Source: Collinsella ihumii (GTDB taxonomy: Bacteria > Actinomycetota > Coriobacteriia > Coriobacteriales > Coriobacteriaceae). Taken from it: a DNA stretch of 64,000 nt. Positions 16,424 to 23,787 of the stretch are shown one piece after another. The notes beneath the pieces are model-generated. The model made no database searches and had not been told where the DNA came from. It saw nothing but the letters and a program-made list of their open reading frames with translations. Position 1 is the first letter of the stretch. The number at the start of each line of letters is the position of its first letter. Made by a program: the position numbers and the translations under genes. The stretch covers positions 62,001-126,000 of the forward strand of contig NZ_FCOU01000005.1 in assembly GCF_900046475.1 (NCBI RefSeq). The letters run 5' to 3'.

Positions 16424-16532
16424 AACCTACTGTCTCTATAGGTTTTATTCAGAGCGTATTTTTATGCAACTTTGTGCAGTTTTGCAGTGGAAATATACAT
16501 TTCGTACCAGTCCCGACAAAGCCACAGCTGCC

Positions 16533-16593
16533 TAAAACGCATCGCGGGGCGGGAGGATAGCGCACCCTCCCGTCCCGCGGCTTCATCGTTTTA
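16533..16593 (-). terminator. Intrinsic terminator of prfA
   Basis: A 14-bp GC-rich stem (16543-16556 with 16566-16579, one G-U pair) lies inside outer arms TAAAACG/CGTTTTA (16533-16539 with 16587-16593). On the minus strand the GC stem is followed by ATGCGTTTTAGG. The hairpin begins within the first bases after the prfA stop codon. Confidence 0.75.
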
Positions 16594-16605
16594 GAAACGG
16601 CTGCC

Positions 16606-17676
16606 TTAGTCCACGGCCTCCGCCAGCTTCTCGGCGCGGTCAGCTGCCGCCAGCGCGTCGATGACGGTGGCGAGCTGGTCGCCCAGCAGCACGCCGTTGT
16701 ACGTGGAGTTGAAACCGATGCGGTGGTCGGTCACGCGGTCCTGCGGCTGGTTGTACGTGCGGATCTTCTCCGAACGGTTGCCATGGCCGATCTGGCTTTG
16801 GCGTTCGGCGCCGAGCTCGGCCTGCTGCTTCTCGAGCTCCATCTCGTACAGGCGGGCGCGAAGCATCTGCATGCAGACCTCGCGGTTCTGGATCTGCGAG
16901 CGCTGCTCCTGGGACTGGACCACGGTGTTGGTCGGAAGGTGCGTGATGCGCACCGCAGAGTACGTGGTGTTCACGCACTGGCCGCCGGGGCCGGAAGCGC
17001 AGTACGTGTCGACGCGCAGGTCCGACGGATCGATGTGGATGTCGATCTCATCGGCCTCGGGCAGCACGGCGACGGTAGCCGTGGAGGTCTGGATGCGGCC
17101 CTGGCTCTCGGTCTTGGGAACGCGCTGCACACGATGCACGCCTGACTCGTACTTCATGACCGAGTAGACCTTGTCGCCAGACACCTTGAACTCGATGGAT
17201 TTGAAGCCGCCCGCGTCGCTCGGGCTGGAATCGAGCACCTCGAGCTTCCACTTCTGGCTCTCGCAGAAGCGCTGGTACATCTTGAACAGATCGCCCGCGA
17301 AGATGGCGGCCTCGTCGCCGCCGGCGGCCGACCGGATCTCGACGATGGTGTTCTTCTCGTCGTTGGGGTCGCCCGGGATCAGCATGAACTTGATATCTTC
17401 CTCGAGCTGGGGAAGCTTGGCCTCGTTGCCGCTGATGTCCTCCTGGAGCATGGCCTTCTCGTCCGGATCGGACGTGTCGTGCAGCATCTCCTTGGCGATC
17501 TCGATGTCATCGAGCGCCGCCAGGTACTCGCGCGCCGCCGTCACCAACGGGGTCTGGTGCGCATACTCCTTGTTGAGGCGGGTGTACTCCTTGATGTTGG
17601 CAGCGACCGAGGGGTCGGCGAGCTTCTTCTCGAGCTCCTCGTAGGCAGCGATGAGTTTTTCCAGCTTGTCGCGCAT
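16606..17676 (-). CDS. prfA: Peptide chain release factor 1
   Basis: At 356 aa this is the usual RF1 length. It recognises UAA and UAG in the ribosomal A site and triggers peptide release. The stop-codon reading motif is P-K-T near residue 186 (P-x-T class of RF1), and the catalytic G-G-Q is near residue 230 in G-P-G-G-Q-C-V-N-T-T. The ATG at 17676 follows AAAAGGAGA. The methyltransferase gene prmC, which often follows prfA, is absent here; prfA stands alone with its own promoter and terminator. Confidence 0.96.
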   Translation of the reverse strand: MRDKLEKLIAAYEELEKKLADPSVAANIKEYTRLNKEYAHQTPLVTAAREYLAALDDIEIAKEMLHDTSDPDEKAMLQEDISGNEAKLPQLEEDIKFMLIPGDPNDEKNTIVEIRSAAGGDEAAIFAGDLFKMYQRFCESQKWKLEVLDSSPSDAGGFKSIEFKVSGDKVYSVMKYESGVHRVQRVPKTESQGRIQTSTATVAVLPEADEIDIHIDPSDLRVDTYCASGPGGQCVNTTYSAVRITHLPTNTVVQSQEQRSQIQNREVCMQMLRARLYEMELEKQQAELGAERQSQIGHGNRSEKIRTYNQPQDRVTDHRIGFNSTYNGVLLGDQLATVIDALAAADRAEKLAEAVD

Positions 17677-17834
17677 GGATTCTCCTTTTCTTGAGGGCGA
17701 TTTCGCCCTGCATGGTTCGACGTGAAACGATGCCCCGCACGGGATGGCAGCGGCCAGATGCCGCAAGACTGCAAGCGCAGCTAGAACTTGTCGAACTTGA
17801 TAAACACGCGCGAACCTCTTTCTCTCGGCCTTCT

Positions 17835-17862
17835 ATCATACCCAGCGTTCCCGCGCAGGCAA
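17835..17862 (-). promoter_or_regulatory. Probable prfA promoter
   Basis: On the minus strand TTGCCT (17857-17862) and TATGAT (17835-17840) are separated by 16 bases. The leader to the prfA start would be about 150 bases. The rest of the 425-bp gap up to 18101 contains the long palindrome at 17986-18043 and the terminator of the next operon, and no gene. Confidence 0.45.
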
Positions 17863-17985
17863 GCACGCGCGCCCCAAACGAGCCCACAGCACGCCCCACC
17901 TGCGCAAAACGTCCACAGCAAACACGCGATGCGACTGCCGCGCACTCGACGCCCTTTCATGGAAATGCTCGACTATCTCACAACT

Positions 17986-18043
17986 AACTCAGAAAAACTC
18001 AGAATTCTGAGTTGTATGTCAGAATTCTGAGTTTTTCTGAGTT
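17986..18043. repeat. Perfect 25-bp inverted repeat with internal palindromes
   Basis: Bases 17986-18010 are the exact reverse complement of 18019-18043, with the 8-base loop GTTGTATG. Each arm contains the motif CTCAG repeatedly, and ACTCAGAATTCTGAGT (17997-18012) is itself a full palindrome. It lies directly after the terminator of the ABC operon and upstream of prfA. Its AT-rich sequence differs from the GC-rich terminators nearby. It could be a pair of operator sites or a short mobile palindrome. Confidence 0.7.
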
Positions 18044-18044
18044 T

Positions 18045-18076
18045 AAAAAGGGCCGAGGGGAACATCCTCTCGGCCC
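18045..18076 (-). terminator. Intrinsic terminator of the second amino-acid importer operon
   Basis: A hairpin with arms GGGCCGAGAGG/CCCCTCGGCCC (minus strand, 18066-18076 with 18050-18060) is followed by TTTTT. It ends 25 bp after the ATPase stop. Confidence 0.88.
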
Positions 18077-18101
18077 GCAGATGACGGCTATAGTCGCGCT
18101 C

Positions 18102-18875
18102 CTACTCGTCTGACTTGTCGTCCAGGTAGCGTGCAAGGAACTCGCGGGTGCGCGGATGCTTGGGCGAACCGAAGATCTCGGCAGGTGAGCCCTCCTCCGC
18201 GATGATGCCCTTGTCCATGAACACGACGCGGTCGGACACGGTCTTGGCGAACTGCATCTCGTGCGTCACCACGACCATGGTCATGCCGTCGCGCGCCAGG
18301 CCGCGCATGACCTCGAGCACCTCGCCCACGATCTCGGGATCAAGTGCGGACGTGGGCTCGTCGAAGAGCATCAGGTCGGGCTGCATGCACAGCGCGCGGG
18401 CGATCGCCACGCGCTGTTTCTGACCGCCGGAAAGGTTGTTGACATCGGCTTTGGCGAAGTTCGCCAACCCCACGGCCTCCAGATGCCTCATGGCGACCTG
18501 CTCGGCCTCGGGCTTCTTCATCTTCTTGAGCGTGACGGGGGCAAGCGTGCAGTTGTCCAGCACGTTCATGTTGTTGAACAGGTTGAAGCCCTGGAACACC
18601 ATGCCGATCTTCTCGCGCAGACGGTTGACGTCCACGTGCTCGGCGGCGAGGTCGGCCCCGTGGAACCACACGTGACCCGCGTCGGGCGTCTCGAGCAGGT
18701 TGATGCAGCGCAACAGCGTCGACTTGCCGGAACCGGATGCGCCGATGATCGTCACGACCTCGCCGGGCATGACAGCGAGGTTGATGTCGCGCAGAACCTC
18801 GAGGTTGCCGAAGGACTTGCGCAGGCCCTCGATGCGGACCATGGGCTCGGCAGAGGTTGCGGTATTCATAGCCAT
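18102..18875 (-). CDS. Amino-acid ABC transporter ATP-binding protein (second importer)
   Basis: A 257-aa importer ATPase. Walker A is G-A-S-G-S-G-K-S-T near residue 44, the signature is L-S-G-G-Q-K-Q-R near 147, Walker B is L-M-L-F-D-E-P-T near 168 and the switch is T-H-E-M-Q-F-A. It is the last gene of a three-gene operon (binding lipoprotein, permease, ATPase). The ATG at 18875 follows GGAGGAG, which overlaps the end of the permease gene, so the two are coupled. An intrinsic terminator follows. Closest in type to the GlnQ-like ATPase at 13147-13878, but clearly a separate system. Confidence 0.93.
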   Translation of the reverse strand: MAMNTATSAEPMVRIEGLRKSFGNLEVLRDINLAVMPGEVVTIIGASGSGKSTLLRCINLLETPDAGHVWFHGADLAAEHVDVNRLREKIGMVFQGFNLFNNMNVLDNCTLAPVTLKKMKKPEAEQVAMRHLEAVGLANFAKADVNNLSGGQKQRVAIARALCMQPDLMLFDEPTSALDPEIVGEVLEVMRGLARDGMTMVVVTHEMQFAKTVSDRVVFMDKGIIAEEGSPAEIFGSPKHPRTREFLARYLDDKSDE

Positions 18876-18878
18876 GAT

Positions 18879-20084
18879 TTACTCCTCCACCTTGACCGGC
18901 TGATCGGACGTGCTGCCCATCGTCTCGACCTTGACGTCGAAGCGGCGGGCGAACTTGCCCAGAAGCCACGTCGCGATCATTGTCAGGATCAGGTAGATGA
19001 CCGCAGCGATGAGGAAAGCCGGGAAGTACTGATAGTAGTTGCCGCCGACGGTCCTCGCGCCAAACGTCAGATCGAACACGCTGATGATCGACAGGACCGA
19101 CGAGTCCTTGATATTGATGACGAGCTCGTTCGACAGACCGGGAATGGCATACTTGATGCCCTGGGGGAATACGACTTTGACCATCGTCTGCAGCTGCGAA
19201 AGGCCGAGCGAGCGAGCGGCCTCGGCCTGTCCCTTGTCAACCGATGCGATGCCGCCGCGCAGGACCTCCATCATGTAGGCGGTGGAGTTGAGCGACACCG
19301 TCACCAAGCCAGCCACGAACGGGGACCATACGGCGTTCATCTCGGTAGCCGTGAGCCCCGTGCCGCTCAGCACGCCCACGACTCCGTAGTAGATGATCAT
19401 GGCCTGGACCATCATCGGGGTACCGCGCACGACCGTTGAATAGACCTTGGCGAAGCCCGAGCCCACGACCTTCCAGAACCGGATGAAATCATTATCGGGC
19501 TTATCGATGGTCTGGATACGGCAGAACACGAGCACAAGTGCAAGGAAAAACGCCACGACGGTGCCGATGACGGCAAGCTCGATGGTCGTAGTGACGCCGA
19601 CGAGATACGTATCGCGGCTCACCCAGAACATCCACAGGATGTTCTGGAGGAAATCGTCGCCGGGGCGCTCGGTCGCGGTCACGGCCACGCTCCACGCCGA
19701 GGCGACGCCCATGACCACGCGGTCGACGATCAGCACGAGCGTGATCGCCCATACGACGTAGGCGATATAGCGCAGCACGCGGCGAACAGCGGGCTTGGTG
19801 AACGGCGCAGTCTCGGCGTAATTGCTCCAGTGTGTGAGCTTGAAGACGAGCGCGACGGCGCTCAGCACGAGCCAGGCCGCAAGCAGATAGTACATGACCA
19901 GCTCGACAGTGAACGCCTTCGCCAGAAAGCTCATCTCCGGGCGAGGCTGACTCGAAAGCAGCATGCCGACCAGGGCCACGACGCTTGTTCCCAACAGCAC
20001 GTAACGATGGTCATCGAGGAAAAACGAGGCGATCTTGCCGCGTCTCCTCGGTTCGGTCTGCTCGCCTGATAGGGCAGAGCTCAT
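18879..20084 (-). CDS. Amino-acid ABC transporter permease with long N-terminal membrane extension
   Basis: This 401-aa permease is much longer than the usual ~220 aa. The C-terminal half (about 160-385) is the normal permease domain with the coupling loop E-A-A-R-S-L-G-L-S near residue 296. The N-terminal ~150 residues add about three further membrane segments of unknown role. Only one permease gene is present in this operon, so it probably works as a homodimer. The ATG follows AAAGGAG. A hairpin separates it from the binding-protein gene. Confidence 0.9.
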   Translation of the reverse strand: MSSALSGEQTEPRRRGKIASFFLDDHRYVLLGTSVVALVGMLLSSQPRPEMSFLAKAFTVELVMYYLLAAWLVLSAVALVFKLTHWSNYAETAPFTKPAVRRVLRYIAYVVWAITLVLIVDRVVMGVASAWSVAVTATERPGDDFLQNILWMFWVSRDTYLVGVTTTIELAVIGTVVAFFLALVLVFCRIQTIDKPDNDFIRFWKVVGSGFAKVYSTVVRGTPMMVQAMIIYYGVVGVLSGTGLTATEMNAVWSPFVAGLVTVSLNSTAYMMEVLRGGIASVDKGQAEAARSLGLSQLQTMVKVVFPQGIKYAIPGLSNELVINIKDSSVLSIISVFDLTFGARTVGGNYYQYFPAFLIAAVIYLILTMIATWLLGKFARRFDVKVETMGSTSDQPVKVEE

Positions 20085-20114
20085 GGTTTTCTCCTTTATC
20101 TATGAGATGGGTAA

Positions 20115-20148
20115 GGCGCGCACCGGCCCTGCGGCCTCGGTGCGCGCC
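20115..20148 (-). promoter_or_regulatory. Hairpin between binding-protein and permease genes
   Basis: An 11-bp perfect stem (20115-20125 with 20138-20148) lies in the 100-bp spacer after the lipoprotein stop. Its position parallels the multi-hairpin spacer of the first importer operon and fits unequal expression of binding protein and permease. No U-run follows. Confidence 0.5.
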
Positions 20149-20184
20149 CTGACGGACACGGATGAACCCTCTGTTCGCGCAGCG

Positions 20185-21120
20185 CTACGCGGGCTGACGG
20201 TCCATGCACTCGTTCCACATCTGCTGGCGATCGTCCTCGGAAATGCCGGCGATGATCTCGTTGATCTTCTCGAGCACGGCGTCTTGGCCCTTGGCGATTC
20301 CCGCGTTGTCGGGCATGACGGAATCCTCGAACTTGTCGGTCATCTCGAGCTCGACGAAGTCGGGGTAGGTCTCGATCAGCTTCGGAACGGAAAGCATAGA
20401 GTAGGTGATGATATCGCAGGTACCGGTATTGAGGTTCTCCACGACGAGCGGCTGCGTCTCGGCGGGCGTCATGTGGTTGACGTCCGGGATCTGGTCGATA
20501 ACGGTGTCGTACATAGTGGCCGCCTGGCCCAAGATGGACGCGCCCGCGAGGTCGGCAAACGTGGTGGCGCTTGCGTAGGCGGAATCCTTCTTGGTGATCA
20601 TGACGATGTCGTCATCGATGTAGGAATCGGAGAAGTCTGCAGAGTCGGCACGCTCGGGCGTGACGGACATGCCGGCGCACACGATGTCGATCTGACCGCT
20701 GTTCAGCGCATCGATCAGGCCGTCGAACGAGAGCTTCACGGCAACGCAGTCCATGCCGAGACCCTCGGCGATGATCTTCGCGGCCTGGACGTCGTAGCCG
20801 TCAGCGAAAGCACCGTCGACGTTATCGATGGGGATGGTGTAATCGGATTCCTCGTTGACCTGCCAGTTGTACGGAGGGTATGCAGCCTCCATGCCGACGC
20901 GCAGGGTCTGGCCGTCGCCGAGCGTAGCCTCGCCGGCGTCAGCGTCATCCGCAGCGGAACCGGCACCCGTGCTGTCGGTGCCCGAATCCTGTGCGGCGGG
21001 GCCGCATCCGGAAAGGAACATCATGCCTCCCACGCTGAACGCCGTAAGCCCGGAGAGCTTGAGGAAATCGCGACGGGAGCACTGCCCAGGTTGCATGTTT
21101 GCAAAGGAATTCTTGGTCAT
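20185..21120 (-). CDS. Amino-acid ABC transporter substrate-binding lipoprotein (second importer)
   Basis: A 311-aa family 3 binding protein. The N-terminus has a classical twin-arginine motif (S-R-R-D-F-L-K, residues about 15-21), a hydrophobic segment and the lipobox L-S-G-C near residue 39. An acidic, Ser/Asp/Ala-rich linker follows. The mature domain shows E-A-A-Y-P-P-Y-N-W and G-Y-D-V-Q-A-A-K, typical of amino-acid binders. It is the first gene of its operon. The ATG follows GGAAGGGAAA. Confidence 0.92.
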   Translation of the reverse strand: MTKNSFANMQPGQCSRRDFLKLSGLTAFSVGGMMFLSGCGPAAQDSGTDSTGAGSAADDADAGEATLGDGQTLRVGMEAAYPPYNWQVNEESDYTIPIDNVDGAFADGYDVQAAKIIAEGLGMDCVAVKLSFDGLIDALNSGQIDIVCAGMSVTPERADSADFSDSYIDDDIVMITKKDSAYASATTFADLAGASILGQAATMYDTVIDQIPDVNHMTPAETQPLVVENLNTGTCDIITYSMLSVPKLIETYPDFVELEMTDKFEDSVMPDNAGIAKGQDAVLEKINEIIAGISEDDRQQMWNECMDRQPA

Positions 21121-21362
21121 GATGGTTTCCCTTCCAAAAGTTTTTGTCTATGACCCCTTCCGTGCAACGCAACCGGAGGGGACCCATTCCCCTCCCCCTT
21201 GCAACTTAATGCGAGAAAGTTACGCGCACAATGTGGCAGGATACCGCGGGCGTATGCAGAAAACCACCCCATTTTGCAAGGAAACATGCACGTAACTCAA
21301 TTATGGGCCGAAAACTGAAGGCTTGGCCCCGTCTTGCCACCCGAAAACCGGCCGCGCCCGCC

Positions 21363-22253
21363 CTACAGCAACGTGATGGTGAAGGCGCGCATGTCCGTTT
21401 TACCCGCCTCGAGGATCGTGATGTTCTCCTTGTGCTCGAGCACGTCGTCCTCGGTCGTGTAGGTCGCATGTCCCGTCCAGGGCTCGAGCGCCACGAACGG
21501 CGCTCCCGGCGCGGACCAGACACCCAGGTAATCAAAGCCCGGGAAATCGACGCGGATGCCGCGACCCGACTTGGTGCCCACAAGCGTGACGGTGTTTCCC
21601 GGCACATGATCGAAGATCATCGTGTCATAGGCGAAGCAGTCGCGGGACAGCGCAAGCGTATCGGCATCCTCGACCGGCGTGAACGTGTCCTCGGGATCGG
21701 CGAGTCCACCGCCCAGGATCTTGGGGCACTTGGCCGTCCAGGGCTCGGCGAAACGGAACTCGTAATCCTCGAACGCCTCATCGCCCGCATCGGGCGCGGG
21801 GATGTTGAACGCCGGGTGGCCTCCCACCGAAAACGGCAGATCGACATCGCCCGTGTTGGTGACGGCGAACGTCTGCGTCAGCGACGCGGGGCCGGTCAGC
21901 GCGTACGTCATATTGAGCTTGAACCGATAGGGGTAGGCCTTGAGGGTCTCGTCCGAACTCGAGAACTCGTAGGTAACCGACGACCCATCCTCGGAAACAT
22001 CCACGAGCTCATGCTCATAGATGCGCGCGAGACCGTGACGGGCCATGGAGCACGGGCCGGCGGCCGACGTCGCTGCGTCTGCGCGCAGATTGCCCACGAT
22101 GGGGAACAGCACCGGGGCATGCTTGCCCCAAAATGCGGGATCCGCCTGCCACAGGTACTCGCGTCCGTCGAGCGCCAGGCTGCACAGCTGGGCGCCCATA
22201 CTGTCGATACGTGCCGTCAGTCCGTCGCGAGAGATGGTTGTCATGGTGGACAT
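21363..22253 (-). CDS. Aldose 1-epimerase family protein
   Basis: A 296-aa beta-sandwich protein of the aldose epimerase / YeaD / LacX group. The motifs seen are G-A-Q-L-C-S-L near residue 20, the histidine in R-H-G-L-A-R near 73 and the second histidine in G-G-H-P-A-F-N near 146; both histidines are expected in the active site. It should interconvert alpha and beta anomers of a hexose or hexose phosphate. The ATG follows CTAAGGAG. It is a single gene, 110 bp or more from its neighbours, and divergent from the YqhQ-like gene across the 28-bp inverted-repeat element. Confidence 0.85.
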   Translation of the reverse strand: MSTMTTISRDGLTARIDSMGAQLCSLALDGREYLWQADPAFWGKHAPVLFPIVGNLRADAATSAAGPCSMARHGLARIYEHELVDVSEDGSSVTYEFSSSDETLKAYPYRFKLNMTYALTGPASLTQTFAVTNTGDVDLPFSVGGHPAFNIPAPDAGDEAFEDYEFRFAEPWTAKCPKILGGGLADPEDTFTPVEDADTLALSRDCFAYDTMIFDHVPGNTVTLVGTKSGRGIRVDFPGFDYLGVWSAPGAPFVALEPWTGHATYTTEDDVLEHKENITILEAGKTDMRAFTITLL

Positions 22254-22354
22254 GGGAACTCCTTAGCAAACGTCGCCATCCGGGCTCGACATCACGCCGA
22301 TGCGCCCTAGATTCCACTATACCGCGCAGAGGTCGACACGGGCCTCTCGCGAAA

Positions 22355-22562
22355 GTGGCTAAAAAGTTCTGTTTTGCTGTTGTCGGGCCCCGTGCAAGCG
22401 GGCCCAAACCCGCCCTTGGGCACCGGATGACCCCGCGCCGGGCCCCGATGAGGGTATCCGGGGGCGTCGGGCTCGCCCAGCATGCAGCCAATTCGGACAA
22501 CTCGGCCAAAACGACAGACTCCGCTCCGTCCGCCCAACAGCAAAACAGAACTTTTTAGCCAC
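22355..22562. mobile_element. 208-bp element with 28-bp perfect terminal inverted repeats
   Basis: Bases 22355-22382 (starting GTGGCTAAAAAGTTCTG) are the exact reverse complement of 22535-22562, enclosing 152 GC-rich bases without a plausible gene. It lies between two divergently transcribed genes, so a terminator role is unlikely. The form is that of a miniature inverted-repeat element, although I see no target-site duplication. A large structured RNA is the alternative. The remaining 22254-22354 and 22563-22720 hold no gene I can support. Confidence 0.6.
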
Positions 22563-22720
22563 ATCCGGCCCGCAGCGCCGACGCAACCCGGTCCCGCAAG
22601 CGTTCGCCACGGAAGCGGCCCCAAGGTATGGGAAATCGAAAGATACCGATGCGGGGCCGCAGCGCAGCACCCTTCGCGCTAAGCTTATGCGCGTGAAATC
22701 TCGAAGATCCGGAGGATCGC

Positions 22721-23752
22721 ATGACAGCAAAGCACACGGACATCGCCGAGGAAGGCGAGCTGTTCTGTACGCATATCGGAGGGTCGGCAACGCTTGAGGG
22801 CGTCATGATGCGCGGCAAGCTCAATTGGGCCGTCGCGGTGCGCTGCGAAGACGGCAGCATCTATGTCGAGGAGCACGACCTTCCCGACGCGTCGTCGCGA
22901 CCGGCGTGGTTCCGCTGGCCCATCGTGCGCGGGTGCGTGTCGTTCGCCGAATCCATGGTACTTGCCTACCGCGCACTCGACATCGCCTCCGAGCACGTTT
23001 TCATCGACGAAGAGGACGAGGGGCAGGAAGACGCTCCGTCCGACTCCCCCGAACACGAGCAGAGCGATACCGAGGAGAAGGACGGCGTGATGGGCATCGC
23101 GATGGCCGTCTCCGCCTGCATCGGCGTTCTGATCGGCATCGCCCTGTTCATCCTGCTCCCCCTGCTGATAACCAACCTGGTCGTCGGCGAGCTCAACAGC
23201 GGTAACTCTTTGGTCTGGAGCCTCGTGGAGGCGCTGCTGCGCATGGTCGTGCTCGTCGCCTACGTGGGCGGCGTCGGCCTCATCCCCGACATGGCCCGCA
23301 TGTACGGCTATCACGGCGCCGAGCACCAGTCGATCCACTGCTTTGAGCACGGGCTGCCGCTCACGCCGGAGAACGCCGCGCGGTTCTCGCGCCTGCACGT
23401 GCGCTGCGGCACGGCCTTTCTGGTCATGACCGTCGGCATCGCGCTGATCCTGCACGCCGTGGTGCCCGTGGGAGCCTGGGCCGAGGCGCTGGGCCTCTCC
23501 GGCATCGCGCGCACCCTGTTCGTCATGGGCTCGCGCCTGATCCTGCTGCCCATCGTCGCCGGTGTCTCGTACGAGGTCACCGTGAAGTGGGCGGGATCGC
23601 ACCCGGACAACCCGCTCGTCAAAATCGCCCTGTGGCCGGGCCTGCAGATGCAGCGCCTCACCACGCGCAAGGCGGACCCGGGGATGCTCGAGTGCGCCAT
23701 CGAGGCGCTCAAGCGCGTCGACGCGCGAGAAAAGGCGGCCGCGTCGGCATAG
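22721..23752 (+). CDS. DUF1385 (YqhQ-like) metal-dependent membrane protein
   Basis: A 343-aa protein of the DUF1385/YqhQ family. The N-terminal G-G-x-A-x-x-E-G-V-M-M-R motif is at residues about 20-31. The family signature Y-G-Y-H-G-A-E-H-Q-S-I-H, near 198-209, has histidines and a glutamate that look like a metal site. About four membrane segments lie between residues 125 and 300. An acidic, variable stretch (about 95-120) precedes the first. The ATG follows CGGAGGA. In many Gram-positives this gene lies beside prfA; here it is 5 kb away. Molecular function unknown. Confidence 0.88.
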   Translation: MTAKHTDIAEEGELFCTHIGGSATLEGVMMRGKLNWAVAVRCEDGSIYVEEHDLPDASSRPAWFRWPIVRGCVSFAESMVLAYRALDIASEHVFIDEEDEGQEDAPSDSPEHEQSDTEEKDGVMGIAMAVSACIGVLIGIALFILLPLLITNLVVGELNSGNSLVWSLVEALLRMVVLVAYVGGVGLIPDMARMYGYHGAEHQSIHCFEHGLPLTPENAARFSRLHVRCGTAFLVMTVGIALILHAVVPVGAWAEALGLSGIARTLFVMGSRLILLPIVAGVSYEVTVKWAGSHPDNPLVKIALWPGLQMQRLTTRKADPGMLECAIEALKRVDAREKAAASA

Positions 23753-23786
23753 GAAGACGGGGGCGTAAGCCCCCGTCTTCCTATGC
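23747..23786. terminator. Bidirectional terminator hairpin
   Basis: An 18-bp perfect stem (23747-23764 with 23769-23786) with the tetraloop GTAA overlaps the stop codon of the plus-strand gene and ends one base before the stop of the convergent minus-strand gene. No strong U-run is present on either side. Confidence 0.7.
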
Positions 23787-23787
23787 G

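Noticed and set aside
16378-16560. 60-codon plus-strand frame in the gap before prfA
   Set aside because: No ribosome binding site, overlaps an inverted repeat and a terminator, and has no recognisable content.
22355-22562. Terminator for the neighbouring genes
   Set aside because: The flanking genes are divergent, so neither ends here.
22307-22860. Overlapping minus-strand frames of 100-140 codons over the 208-bp element
   Set aside because: They run through the inverted repeats and the start of the YqhQ-like gene, with no start signals.
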